Below are positions 10,133 to 20,197 of a stretch of DNA of 63,693 bases, piece after piece; position 1 is the first letter of the stretch, and each line of letters begins with the position of its first letter. Where the stretch lies: NCBI GenBank assembly GCA_945865605.1, contig CAMBEL010000006.1, positions 1 to 63,693 of the forward strand, given 5' to 3'. The position numbers and the translations under genes were made by a program. Origin of the DNA: Bifidobacterium breve (lineage in GTDB: Bacteria > Actinomycetota > Acidimicrobiia > IMCC26256 > JAENVU01). The notes beneath the pieces were generated by a model that was given only the letters and a program-made list of their open reading frames with translations, searched no databases and was not told the origin of the DNA.

Positions 10133-11154
10133 TGAGAGCCGCCGGTGATGCTTGGCACCCAAGTGTCCTCCAAAACCGGTGCCCTGTCCCTCAGGGGTTC
10201 CCACCACTCGCGCCGATCCCTGTACCACTCAACAGTCGCTCGCACCCCTGGCTCGAAATCAACGATCGGCTTCCAACCCAGTTCAGATCGCAACTTCGAA
10301 CTATCGAGCAGATACCGCCGATCATGCCCTGGGCGGTCAGGAACGATCGTCTTTAAGGATTGCGGTTTGTCAAGCACGTCGAGCACAAGATCTGCGATCT
10401 GTTCGATGCTCGCCTCTATGCCGCTACCGACGTTGTACGTCTCCCCTACGCGCCCCCCCGAGAGAATCACGTCAATCGCGGTGCAGTGATCGAAGACGTG
10501 CAACCATTCGCGCCGGTTCGCGGTGGATGCATACAACGGCAGGGCGATGTCATCTAATGCTCGCGAAGCGAATAACGGGATCACCTTCTCGGGAAACTGG
10601 TATGGCCCGTAATTGTTTGCGCAATTAGAAATTGAAATGGGGAGACCGAACGTCTCGTAATACGCGCGGACGACATGATCCGCTCCTGCCTTTGACGCGT
10701 TATAGGGCGTACGCGGGCGGTAGGGAGACTCCTCGGTGAATGCACCCGGATCATCCAGCGCGAGATCTCCGTACACCTCGCAGGTAGAAACATGGTGGAA
10801 GCGTTCGACGCCAACCCTACGTGCGGCCTCAGCAAGGACTTGGGTGCCCAAAACATTGGTTCTTACGAAGCGTCCCGGATCCAAAATGGCGAGGCTGTTA
10901 TGGGATTCAGCGGCGAAGTTAACAACAACGTCGACGTTGTTGTCACGAAGTGCACGCTCGATGAGATCACCGTCGCCGATGTCACCCTGCAGAAACGAGA
11001 TGCGTTCCCCGAGGTCGGCCAGATTCTCCCGGTTGCCGGCGTAGGTCAGCAGATCCAGGGCGACAACGCTATCTGTGGGGTGGGAATCGACCCAATAGCG
11101 CGCGAAATTCGAGCCTATGAAGCCAGCTGCGCCGGTCACCAACAGAGAGGACAT
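10129..11154 (-). CDS. rmlB: dTDP-glucose 4,6-dehydratase (RmlB)
   Basis: LLVTGAAGFIGSNFARYW...NFAAESHN...STCEVYGDL...PYNASKAGADHVVRAYYETFGLP...NYGPYQFPEKVIPLF. Confidence 0.9.
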   Translation of the reverse strand: MSSLLVTGAAGFIGSNFARYWVDSHPTDSVVALDLLTYAGNRENLADLGERISFLQGDIGDGDLIERALRDNNVDVVVNFAAESHNSLAILDPGRFVRTNVLGTQVLAEAARRVGVERFHHVSTCEVYGDLALDDPGAFTEESPYRPRTPYNASKAGADHVVRAYYETFGLPISISNCANNYGPYQFPEKVIPLFASRALDDIALPLYASTANRREWLHVFDHCTAIDVILSGGRVGETYNVGSGIEASIEQIADLVLDVLDKPQSLKTIVPDRPGHDRRYLLDSSKLRSELGWKPIVDFEPGVRATVEWYRDRREWWEPLRDRAPVLEDTWVPSITGGSQ

Positions 11155-11217
11155 AACACCATCGTACGGGTCAAGGGCCTACGAAACCAAAGGGTCTGCC
11201 CGACGGGTGCATCCGAG

Positions 11218-12642
11218 TCAGCAGGCTGGAGTCGGCGGCTCAGCGCCCTTGTGTGGCTTCGTCGTAGCGGTGCCTCCTGCAGATTTTGTCGATGAAGTCC
11301 CCGCAGGCTTCTTGCCGGGAGCCGCCACACCCTGAAAGTCCGCGCCAAGAACCACAACTACGTCGGCATCTGCAATCGTGGCATCGGCGATCAACACGCC
11401 TATGCCACCTAGGTATTTCGAAAGCAACTTGGCCTTCTGTTCGTTGCCTGATGTGTAGCGAATCTGCGTTACCTCGACCGGTGCGGTATTTCCGACCCCA
11501 GCAGACACAAACGTAAACTTCTGCAATTGAGACATCGCTGTAGCGGCTGCGCCGCTGACCTCTCCACCGTTTAGAACGCGAACCCGGACCTGCGACGGCA
11601 GGCTCTTGATCTCCTCCTCGGTCGGTTGCGATCCAAACGTGTTCAATCGCGCGATTACCTGATCCGCGTCCGGCTGCTTCGCTGCCACGCGTACGCCGTC
11701 CCCGGCGTCTTTCACCGGAAGAGTCAACATCTCAAGTGCATCATCACTTTCGGGGTTCACTTTTCTAAATGTCTTGACCAAGCGGAAGATGTCTTGCTTC
11801 GATAGTTGCCGATCAACCTTGAGCTTCGGAATAACGGCGTCCGCTATGTCAAGTGCCTTCAACGGATTCGAGCCCGCCTTAACTGAGGCGGCACCCGCCA
11901 ATCGTCGAATGAAGTTCTGTTGTCGCGTGATCCGATCCAGATCTGCCCGCGGGCTCGCGTCCTGCCACTCACCAGTTTCTGCGTCGTAGAACTCAAGCGA
12001 ACGTGACCGAACATATTGCAAGGCTTGATTACCGTCGAGAGGTATGCAACCAGCACCCGGAATATTGAGACCGGAATAATCGTCACGCGCAGGCGAGGGG
12101 AAGTACACGGGAATCTTGCCGATGGCATCAACGAGGCCGACGAAAGCTTTGAAGTCCACTTCGACGTAATGACTAATTTCGAGTCCGAAGTTGGACTTGA
12201 GTGTGTCGATCAACTTCTGTTCACCGTCTCGGTTGTTGTTATAGGCGGCGTTAATACGATCGCTACCTTGGCCGGGGATGTCGACTACGAGGTCGCGAGG
12301 GAACGACACGAGCAATCCAGATTTCGCAGCTGGATCCACATGAAGAACCATGATCGTGTCTGATCGCTGGCCGCCCTGTTCCTCGGCGCTGCCAAATGCT
12401 TCCTCTTGGACCGCGTTCTCGACAAACTGACGGCTATCAGATCCAACGATTAGATAATTGGCTGCCTCCGCCGGGCCTTCCGCCATCAGTTCCAACTCGG
12501 GTGCCCGAGGAATCTCATTCAACCGATCGTCTACGACTTGGTTGCCGATCACCGTTCCGCCGACGACAAGCAGAAAACTCACTCCGAGCGCGATGAGAAA
12601 ACGGGAACGGAAGGCGCGCCAGGGCGATGCGGTCGAGTTCAC
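11218..12642 (-). CDS. LytR-CpsA-Psr family phosphotransferase with C-terminal LytR_C domain
   Basis: TM then NYLIVGSDSR...RSDTIMVLHVDP...SFPRDLVVDIPG...KINAAY-like; RVRVLNGGEVSGAAATA C-terminal domain. Confidence 0.9.
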   Translation of the reverse strand: MNSTASPWRAFRSRFLIALGVSFLLVVGGTVIGNQVVDDRLNEIPRAPELELMAEGPAEAANYLIVGSDSRQFVENAVQEEAFGSAEEQGGQRSDTIMVLHVDPAAKSGLLVSFPRDLVVDIPGQGSDRINAAYNNNRDGEQKLIDTLKSNFGLEISHYVEVDFKAFVGLVDAIGKIPVYFPSPARDDYSGLNIPGAGCIPLDGNQALQYVRSRSLEFYDAETGEWQDASPRADLDRITRQQNFIRRLAGAASVKAGSNPLKALDIADAVIPKLKVDRQLSKQDIFRLVKTFRKVNPESDDALEMLTLPVKDAGDGVRVAAKQPDADQVIARLNTFGSQPTEEEIKSLPSQVRVRVLNGGEVSGAAATAMSQLQKFTFVSAGVGNTAPVEVTQIRYTSGNEQKAKLLSKYLGGIGVLIADATIADADVVVVLGADFQGVAAPGKKPAGTSSTKSAGGTATTKPHKGAEPPTPAC

Positions 12643-12731
12643 GGTGGACTGATGTTAGGCGACGGGGGGCCTCTAAAACGGGCGCCGCAACCTACAGAGG
12701 TTCACACCACGGCACTCGCTAGCCTCGGGAC

Positions 12732-13970
12732 ATGCGAGGAGGTGCCCGCCTAGGAAACCGATCGTCTGGCGAAGTGCTCGCGGCACTCCCAGACGAAATC
12801 GCAGCCACCGTCGTGCGCGATGGCCCTGCGGTTGTGATCGCCTGCGGGACCGAAGAAGTAATTGAATCCAACGGCACTGACGTATTCGCCACCCTAGATG
12901 CGCTTTCGTCCGGTTGGTGGGCAGGGTTCATCAGTTACGAACTCGGACGAGCCGTTGAACGCGTAGAGCGCCGCGTCGGCCGCGTAGGACGCGCCTCGAA
13001 TCGCCCAGATGCGCGTTTCATTCGTTTATCCGCTCGGGTGCGGTTACAACCAGGACATGATCCGATCTTCGAGGGAAGAGGCGACGCCCTGCGCAGGCTC
13101 GTCGATGCGGTCGACAATCCTGAACCCGTGCCCTCCCCTGAAGGCGTCGACCGCTGGACTTCAAGTCTCAACCGCGATGAATACGAGCAAGGCGTACGAA
13201 CGATCGTCGAGCTAATCGAATCCGGTGACTGTTACCAGGCCAATCTCACTCGTCGCCTGACCGCACAGCCAGTCGATGCCATTCGACTCTGGAGCGCGGT
13301 CGATGCGGGCAATCCGGCGCCGCACGCGACCTTTTTTCGTTTCGACGATTTAGCCATAGTGTCGGCATCGCCTGAACTCTTCCTGCACCTCGATAGAGGT
13401 CGCGTTTTTACCAGGCCCATCAAAGGCACAAACAAGAACGCGCTCGATCTGATGGCGAGCGCGAAGGACTACGCCGAAAACGTGATGATCGTCGATCTTT
13501 CGCGTAACGACTTAGGCCGAATAGCTGTTCCAGGGTCCATCGAGGTGCCCGGGCTCTGTGAATTGGAAACCCATCCCGGACTCGTCCACCTGGTGAGCAC
13601 GGTCAGCGCTGAGATGCGAGACGGCGTCGGGCTTGGGGGATTGCTGCGCGCGACGTTCCCCCCTGCTTCGGTAACCGGCGCCCCGAAGCCGCGCGTTTTA
13701 CAGGTAATCGAAGACTTGGAACCGGTAACCCGTGACATCTACTGCGGTGCACTCGGTTGGATCGACACAGACCAGGCCCGCGCCGATCTAGCGGTAGCGA
13801 TCCGCACGTTCGCCATCGATGAAGAAACTCGTTTCGGTGTCGGTTCGGGAATTACCGCCGACTCCAACCCGACGGCAGAGTGGGAAGAGACGGAACTCAA
13901 GGCATCACACCTCCTTGCTCTAGCCGGAACAACGTCCGCGCGCGTGCAAGTTGGGGCGGGACTGCGATGA
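12732..13970 (+). CDS. pabB: Aminodeoxychorismate synthase component I (PabB)
   Basis: GDCYQANLTRR, TRPIKGT (Lys as in PabB), DLSRNDLGRIAVPG, SVTGAPKPRVLQVIEDLEP, GVGSGITADSNP. Confidence 0.9.
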   Translation: MRGGARLGNRSSGEVLAALPDEIAATVVRDGPAVVIACGTEEVIESNGTDVFATLDALSSGWWAGFISYELGRAVERVERRVGRVGRASNRPDARFIRLSARVRLQPGHDPIFEGRGDALRRLVDAVDNPEPVPSPEGVDRWTSSLNRDEYEQGVRTIVELIESGDCYQANLTRRLTAQPVDAIRLWSAVDAGNPAPHATFFRFDDLAIVSASPELFLHLDRGRVFTRPIKGTNKNALDLMASAKDYAENVMIVDLSRNDLGRIAVPGSIEVPGLCELETHPGLVHLVSTVSAEMRDGVGLGGLLRATFPPASVTGAPKPRVLQVIEDLEPVTRDIYCGALGWIDTDQARADLAVAIRTFAIDEETRFGVGSGITADSNPTAEWEETELKASHLLALAGTTSARVQVGAGLR

Positions 13971-14803
13971 AGGTTTGGTTGAACGGCGTATTGGACGACG
14001 TCGAAAACCTACGGATCTCCCCCCTTGACCACGGGCTACTCACGGGCGACGGAGTTTTCGAAACGCTTCGCGTATACGGAGGGACTCCATTTGCATGGAG
14101 CCGCCATTACGCGCGGCTAATGGACTCGGCATCTGGTTTGGACCTGGACGTTCCTCCCGATGAAGAACTACGCGACGCCACAAAGGCCGTGATCGAAGCC
14201 AATGAAATCCTCGAAGCGCGACTACGCATCACGATCACGGGAGGCGAAGCACCCCTCGGCTCAGAGCGCAGCGATGCTCGCCACACGGTCATCGTTGCGG
14301 CAAGTCAGGTAGACGTTCCCCCATCAACAACGGATGTCGTCACCGCGCCTTGGGCACGCAACGAAAAGGGGGCAACCTCAGGAATGAAAACAATCTCGTA
14401 TGGGGAAAACGTCAGGGCCCTCGCATACGCCCATCAACGCGGAGCCGGAGAGGCCATATTCGCTAACACCCGCGGCGAGGTTTGCGAAGCGACCGGTTCG
14501 AATCTGTTTCTAGTTACAGATGGAATCCTTCACACGCCTCCGCCAGATTCCGGTTGCCTCCTAGGCGTGACGCGAGCTCTTATTATCGAACTAGCTGCCA
14601 CACATGGCATCGAACTCAGACAAGAGGCTCTCCCTCTCGATGCCCTGAAGGCATCCAACGAAGCTTTCCTCTCCTCAACAACACGTGAAGTGCAGGCCAT
14701 TAGCGCTGTCGACGGACGCGATTTGCCAATGGCGCCGGGACCGATAACCGAACTCCTCCGCGAATCATTCAGCGCTCTGGTTGCACGCGACCTCAACCCT
14801 TAA
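13967..14803 (+). CDS. pabC: Aminodeoxychorismate lyase / class IV aminotransferase (PabC)
   Basis: MKVWLNGVLDD...DHGLLTGDGVFETLRVYGGTPFAWSRH...NTRGEVCEATGSNLF; ATGA overlap with pabB. Confidence 0.9.
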   Translation: MKVWLNGVLDDVENLRISPLDHGLLTGDGVFETLRVYGGTPFAWSRHYARLMDSASGLDLDVPPDEELRDATKAVIEANEILEARLRITITGGEAPLGSERSDARHTVIVAASQVDVPPSTTDVVTAPWARNEKGATSGMKTISYGENVRALAYAHQRGAGEAIFANTRGEVCEATGSNLFLVTDGILHTPPPDSGCLLGVTRALIIELAATHGIELRQEALPLDALKASNEAFLSSTTREVQAISAVDGRDLPMAPGPITELLRESFSALVARDLNP

Positions 14804-14816
14804 TTGAGTTTGCGCG

Positions 14817-15554
14817 TTAAGCCGGGCGCAGATGCACGACGTCACCTGCAGCGATAGTCACAACGTCGCCCGTGTCCGGTTGCACCAACAGGTGTCCGAA
14901 CTCATCTACGTCCACCGCAATACCAACGACAGACGAATCGTTGCGATCAACGCGAACCCGTTTACCCAATGTTACGAGTCGATCTCTATAACTTTGAAGC
15001 GTGACATCTAGATCATCGAGCAGTTCTGAATATCTGGCGAGGAACGCTTCAAGCACTTCGTCGCGCGTCGCCGACTGACCACCTTCGAGCGACACCGCCG
15101 TCGCGATCCCTTCGAGTTCTTGCGGAACCACATCCCACGCAAGGTTCACCCCGATTCCAACGACCACCGCATCCCCCGAAGCTTCGGCAAGTATTCCCGC
15201 GAGCTTCTTGTCGCCCACCAGCAAGTCGTTCGGCCACTTGATTTCAGCCATGACGCCTGTGGTTTGTTGCACCGCGTCAGCCATCGCAAGAGCCGCTGCC
15301 ATTACAACGATCTGCCGGTGCGATGCATCGAGTTCTGGGCGCAACAGGACCGAGACGAGCAAGGAGGTGCCCGCCGGGGTTTCCCAGGTTCGGCCTAAGC
15401 GTCCTCGGCCAGCACTTTGCCTATCGGCCACCACAACAAGACCTGTGGGAGCACCTTCGCGAGCCCTATCGAGCAAGTAACGATTAGTTGAATCGACATC
15501 ATCGAGACGCAAGATGTCAACGAATCGGTGCGAGTTGTCGTTCGGCACATTCAC
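14817..15554 (-). CDS. birA: Biotin--[acetyl-CoA-carboxylase] ligase
   Basis: LDDVDSTNRYLLDRAREGAPTGLVVVADRQSAGRGRLGRTWETPAG...EIKWPNDLLVGDKKLAGILAE. Confidence 0.93.
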   Translation of the reverse strand: MNVPNDNSHRFVDILRLDDVDSTNRYLLDRAREGAPTGLVVVADRQSAGRGRLGRTWETPAGTSLLVSVLLRPELDASHRQIVVMAAALAMADAVQQTTGVMAEIKWPNDLLVGDKKLAGILAEASGDAVVVGIGVNLAWDVVPQELEGIATAVSLEGGQSATRDEVLEAFLARYSELLDDLDVTLQSYRDRLVTLGKRVRVDRNDSSVVGIAVDVDEFGHLLVQPDTGDVVTIAAGDVVHLRPA

Positions 15555-15601
15555 GACCCGTAGAATACGGCGGCCCTCGCCCCCTCCGTATTGGATAGCC
15601 C

Positions 15602-17350
15602 GTGCTCTCGAAGATCCTCATCGCCAACCGTGGCGAGATCGCTATACGTGTAATGCGCACCTGCCGTGAACTCGGCATCACTTCAGTCGCCGTTTACTCC
15701 GAGTTAGACCGCGATGCTGCTCACGTCCGCTATGCCGATGAGGCGTATGCCCTAGGGGGCAAAACTGCTGCTGAAAGTTACCTAAATACCGACGCTATCT
15801 TGGCGGCAGTTAAGGCTTCTAGAGCCGATGGTTTGCACCCCGGTTACGGCTTCTACGCAGAGAATGCCGACTTCGCTCGCGCTATTTCGGATCTCGGAGT
15901 GACATGGATCGGACCGCCACCTGAAGCTATCGAGATCATGGGAGACAAGATCTCCGCACGCCGAGCTGCAGGACGAGGTGGCGTTGTAAGTGTTCCGGGC
16001 ACTCTCGACCCGATTGAAAACTTCAACGACGTCATCGCCTTCGGGGAAAAAGTTGGATGGCCGGTCGCGATCAAGGCCGCATATGGCGGTGGCGGCAAGG
16101 GAATGAAAGTCGTTCACGACGCCGCAGGGGCGCAAGCAGGTCTTGAGTCGGCAGAGCGAGAAGCGCAGGCGTACTTCGGAAGATCAGAAGCGTATTTAGA
16201 GAAATACCTAACAAATCCCCGCCACATTGAGATACAAATCATTGCCGACAACCATGGCAACGTCGTGTGGCTTGGTGAGCGCGACTGCTCTGTGCAACGT
16301 CGTCACCAGAAACTTGTCGAAGAATCACCGGGTGCAGGGATCGATGAAGCGACACGCACAGCGATGGGCGAAGCCGCTGTGCAGGTAGCGCGAGGTTGCG
16401 GTTATGTCAACGCTGGCACGATCGAAATGCTCTACGAGAACGGGGAGTTTTATTTCCTCGAGATGAATACAAGGCTGCAGGTTGAGCATTGTGTGACCGA
16501 GTACGTCACGTCGCTCGATCTTGTCGCAGAACAGATACGAATCGCGAATGGTGAACCGCTTTCTGTCACCCAGGAATTGGTCGTGCGTCGCGGCCATTCG
16601 ATCGAATGTCGAATTAACGCAGAGAACCCAGCCAAGGGCTTCCTCCCTTCACCAGGAACGATCAACCGGATGACGGTGCCAGCAGGCCCTGGAGTGCGAT
16701 GGGACGCCGGATACGAAGAGGGCGACGCGGTGTCGCAGTACTACGACAACCTCGTAGGCAAACTCGTTGTCTGGGCTCCCGACCGCGACTCAGCGCGACA
16801 CCGCATGCTGCGTGCGTTGAAGGAACTGACTATCGACGGAATTCATACGACAAAACCTGCGCATGAATTGATCCTCGCTCACCCCGACTTCGCCGCAGGG
16901 AAACATTCCACACGTTGGCTTGAAGAGCACGTGGACATGAGCGCGCTCGAAAGCATTTCGAATGCCGTTGCCCCCGTTGGCACCGAAGATCTAGCGCCAC
17001 AAGTCTTGCCTGTAGAAGTCGATGGGCGTAGGTTCGAAGTGAAGATCTGGATGCCAGAGGTAGTGGCTAACGGGTCAAGTGGGACGCCGAAAAAAAACCC
17101 CAGGCCGCGTGCCGCTACGTCGGCGGTCGGGAACTCCAATGGCACGATAAGCGCTCCCATGCAGGGGACCATCGTGCGGTTGCTCGTGAAAGCAGGGGAC
17201 AAAGTCGATTCCGGCCAGGCCCTGCTCGTGCTTGAAGCAATGAAAATGGAGAATCACGTTAACGCGGAGCACGGCGGAACCGTCAAGGAGATCCGCGTGA
17301 GCGAAGGCGAGACCGTTACCGCGGGTGACACGCTCGTAGTCATCGAGTAA
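15602..17350 (+). CDS. Acetyl/propionyl-CoA carboxylase alpha subunit (biotin carboxylase + BCCP)
   Basis: LSKILIANRGEIAIRVMRTCRELGI..., KAAYGGGGKGM, EMNTRLQVEHCVTE, C-terminal LEAMKMENHV biotinyl motif. Confidence 0.95.
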   Translation: MLSKILIANRGEIAIRVMRTCRELGITSVAVYSELDRDAAHVRYADEAYALGGKTAAESYLNTDAILAAVKASRADGLHPGYGFYAENADFARAISDLGVTWIGPPPEAIEIMGDKISARRAAGRGGVVSVPGTLDPIENFNDVIAFGEKVGWPVAIKAAYGGGGKGMKVVHDAAGAQAGLESAEREAQAYFGRSEAYLEKYLTNPRHIEIQIIADNHGNVVWLGERDCSVQRRHQKLVEESPGAGIDEATRTAMGEAAVQVARGCGYVNAGTIEMLYENGEFYFLEMNTRLQVEHCVTEYVTSLDLVAEQIRIANGEPLSVTQELVVRRGHSIECRINAENPAKGFLPSPGTINRMTVPAGPGVRWDAGYEEGDAVSQYYDNLVGKLVVWAPDRDSARHRMLRALKELTIDGIHTTKPAHELILAHPDFAAGKHSTRWLEEHVDMSALESISNAVAPVGTEDLAPQVLPVEVDGRRFEVKIWMPEVVANGSSGTPKKNPRPRAATSAVGNSNGTISAPMQGTIVRLLVKAGDKVDSGQALLVLEAMKMENHVNAEHGGTVKEIRVSEGETVTAGDTLVVIE

Positions 17351-17364
17351 CTATCTCCGCGAAA

Positions 17365-18723
17365 CTACGAGGCCGCATCGGTTAAAGACTCGGACATCGA
17401 GGGATGAACCAGCAATGAATCCACAATGTCCGACGTCGTCAAACCATTCGTTACTGCTACTGCAATCACTCCGATCAATTCGGCCGCATGACGTCCAACA
17501 ATTGATCCGCCGAGGACAACTCCGGTAGTTGGGTCGGAGATCAACTTTACGAAGCCTCGAGGGTCGCCCTGAATCAGCGCTGCTGCATTTGTTGCGAAAG
17601 GCACCTTCGTAACCCGAATCTTGCGGCCGTCAGCGAACGCTTCGGCTTCGGCCAAACCAACGTCGGCAATCTCAGGATCCGTGAAGATTGCGGAGGCAGC
17701 TTTGTCGTAATCGATATGTCGGTGTTGCAGCGTGTACAGACCCATCAAGTGCTCCGCGATCTTGCGACCCTGCATAGCAGCCACAGACGAGAGCGGAAGC
17801 TTGCCGGATAGATCGCCTGCAACATAAATGTGATCAACGTTTGACTGGCAGTGGCGGTTTATTGGGATAGTGCCGTCTTCAACGGCCGTCACACCGGCTT
17901 CGGATAGCCCGAGTCCTTCTGAGTTGGGAACGAGCCCAATGCACAAGAGCGCGTGGGTTGCATCGACGCTTCTGCCATCTTCACAAGCGACCGTTACTCC
18001 GGAATCGGTTCGAGAGATGCCCTCCGCGCGCGCACCTTTGAGTAGATGTATGCCTCGTCGCAGGAACTCCTCTTCGAGTACCGCCGCTACTTCTGGATCC
18101 TTGCGGGGAAGAACCTGTTGCCTTGAAACAACAAGGGTCACCTCAGAACCAAGCGAGTTGAACATGTGAGCGAACTCGACGCCGGTTACCCCTGAACCGA
18201 TGACACAAAGGTGTTCAGGTATTTCAGGTGGCGGATAGGCGTCGCGAGTTGTCAGAACGCGATCGTGATCAATCTCTGCCCACGTCGGGATGCGCGACCT
18301 TGATCCGGTGGCGAGCACGATCGTATCGGCTTCGAACGACTCGATGCCTTCGTCGGTTTGTACTGCGACTTCGTGGGGTCCAGTGAGTGTTCCAGTGCCT
18401 CGAAGCAGACGAACACCTTGTGATTCAAGTTGTTCTACGACTGATCGGTGAAGGCGCTCTTCGATAGCCGCAACGCGACTACGAAGCGCCGCGATATCGA
18501 GGCGGCCCGTGGCATCAAGCCCCATGATGCGAGCTCGCCCCAATTCCGAGAGTTCACCGCCAGTTGCTATAAGCGCCTTCGATGGTATGCAATCGAGGAG
18601 ATGCGAGGCGCCCCCCACGATGTCTCGCTCGATAACTACGACTTCGGCACCGAGGGTGGATGCCACGGTCGCCGCCACATTGCCCGCCGGACCACCACCT
18701 ATGACCACCAGCCGCATCCGCAT
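17365..18723 (-). CDS. LpdA-like flavoprotein disulfide reductase family member (probable NAD(P)H quinone reductase)
   Basis: VVIGGGPAGNVAATVASTLGAEVVVIERDIVGGASHLLDCIPSKALIATG; lacks first Cys of the CxxxxC pair; VIGSGVTGVEFAHMFNSLGSEVTLV second Rossmann. Confidence 0.85.
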   Translation of the reverse strand: MRMRLVVIGGGPAGNVAATVASTLGAEVVVIERDIVGGASHLLDCIPSKALIATGGELSELGRARIMGLDATGRLDIAALRSRVAAIEERLHRSVVEQLESQGVRLLRGTGTLTGPHEVAVQTDEGIESFEADTIVLATGSRSRIPTWAEIDHDRVLTTRDAYPPPEIPEHLCVIGSGVTGVEFAHMFNSLGSEVTLVVSRQQVLPRKDPEVAAVLEEEFLRRGIHLLKGARAEGISRTDSGVTVACEDGRSVDATHALLCIGLVPNSEGLGLSEAGVTAVEDGTIPINRHCQSNVDHIYVAGDLSGKLPLSSVAAMQGRKIAEHLMGLYTLQHRHIDYDKAASAIFTDPEIADVGLAEAEAFADGRKIRVTKVPFATNAAALIQGDPRGFVKLISDPTTGVVLGGSIVGRHAAELIGVIAVAVTNGLTTSDIVDSLLVHPSMSESLTDAAS

Positions 18724-18764
18724 GTCAATAGGGTATGCGCCGCTGCGATGGCTAACGTCACGCG

Positions 18765-19700
18765 ATGCCCGAGATCCGACACGATGCGATTAGTGGCCGC
18801 TCGGTGATCGTCGCTACCGAGCGCGCTTCGCGCCCGCACACAGCTGCATCGGCGGTGGCAATCGCAGAACCAATGGACTGTCCTTTCTGCGCGAACAATG
18901 AGGGGATGACGCCCCCCGAGGTCGCCAGAACCGGCCAAGGATCACCGGATGCGCCCGGATGGCGCGTCCGCACAGTGCCGAACCTGTATCCAATCGTCGA
19001 ACCAAGCAGCACTGCTGCTTCCGGTGCCACCGGTGCACATGAGGTCGTCGTCCTATCAACTGACCACCTCGCCGACTTCGGGAGACTCGACGACGCCAAG
19101 GCAATAGATGCCTTTCTAATGATGCGCGACCGTGTGAAGTATCACCTGAGCGCCGGTCGAGCGTTCGCTTTCGCGTTTATAAATCATGGTCGGATAGCGG
19201 GTGCCTCAATCGCTCACCCTCACGCGCAGGTGGTTGCACTCGACGTAGTCCCAGAGGCGGTCATTGACATGGCGGCTCGTTTCGACACAATTGATTTGAT
19301 CGCGCAAGAACTCGTCGTGGCGCGAGATAACGGCCTAGTCGTGATCGATGGCGATGCTCCCGCATGGTCTCCACCAGCATCGCCAAATTCCTTCGGTCTA
19401 AGGGTTGCCCATCTAACCGCGCGTTCTCAGTTTTCGGACGCTACCGACGAAGAGATCGGAGCCGTGGCACTGAGTATTCGCGACTCTCTCGCCCGTCTAT
19501 CCGACCTACTGGGCGGCCCCGCCTACAACGTCGTCTTGCACACGGCATGGCCAACTAGTGTGCCCAACTATATGCATTGGCATGCCGAGTTAATTCCCCG
19601 TCTTGGCCACCATGCGGGGTTCGAGTTCGGTACCGGAATGTTCGTCAATGTCGTTACTCCAGAAGATGCTGCAACGATCCTGCGCAGCGGGCGAACATGA
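18765..19700 (+). CDS. galT: Galactose-1-phosphate uridylyltransferase
   Basis: PEIRHDAISGRSVIVATERASRPH..., FCANNEGMTPPE, SIAHPHAQV, NYMHWHAELIPRL. Confidence 0.88.
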   Translation: MPEIRHDAISGRSVIVATERASRPHTAASAVAIAEPMDCPFCANNEGMTPPEVARTGQGSPDAPGWRVRTVPNLYPIVEPSSTAASGATGAHEVVVLSTDHLADFGRLDDAKAIDAFLMMRDRVKYHLSAGRAFAFAFINHGRIAGASIAHPHAQVVALDVVPEAVIDMAARFDTIDLIAQELVVARDNGLVVIDGDAPAWSPPASPNSFGLRVAHLTARSQFSDATDEEIGAVALSIRDSLARLSDLLGGPAYNVVLHTAWPTSVPNYMHWHAELIPRLGHHAGFEFGTGMFVNVVTPEDAATILRSGRT

Positions 19701-20146
19701 CCGTCGAGATAGTTGTAAGTACCACAATCGCGGCGGATAAACATCAGGTTTGGAAAGCGATTGAAGATATCGAGTCGCACATCACTTGGATGGCCGAGGC
19801 TGTTTCGATCACGTTCCTTTCAGAGCAACGATCAGGGGTTGGCACCGAGTTTGAGTGCCTTACCCGCATAGGACCATGGCGCACGATTGACAAAATGCGC
19901 GTCACTGAATGGGAACCGGGGAGCGCCATCGGTATCGAGCACCGCGGATTGGTTGCAGGCTCAGGACACTTCACGCTCCAAGAAGCAGGACAAAGAAGTA
20001 CAGAGTTCTGCTGGCGCGAGAATCTCACATTCCCATGGTGGTTTGGCGGGCGATTAGGGGAACGCGTCGGCCGCGGCGTGCTCGTGAAGATTTGGCGCAA
20101 CAACCTCACCAAGCTTCGTACGCAGATCGAAGATGGCCTCACCTAA
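19697..20146 (+). CDS. SRPBCC (START-like / polyketide cyclase) family protein
   Basis: MTVEIVVSTTIAADKHQVWKAIEDIESHITWM...; ATGA overlap with galT. Confidence 0.8.
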   Translation: MTVEIVVSTTIAADKHQVWKAIEDIESHITWMAEAVSITFLSEQRSGVGTEFECLTRIGPWRTIDKMRVTEWEPGSAIGIEHRGLVAGSGHFTLQEAGQRSTEFCWRENLTFPWWFGGRLGERVGRGVLVKIWRNNLTKLRTQIEDGLT

Positions 20147-20197
20147 CTCCGTGGCGCTATTGCAAGGGGCGGTGCGCGCTGTTGTTGGGGGCGCGAG

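Noticed and set aside
14490-14512. tRNA T-loop-like string GGTTCGAATCTG
   Set aside because: Lies inside pabC coding sequence (ATGSNLF) and no cloverleaf can be drawn around it
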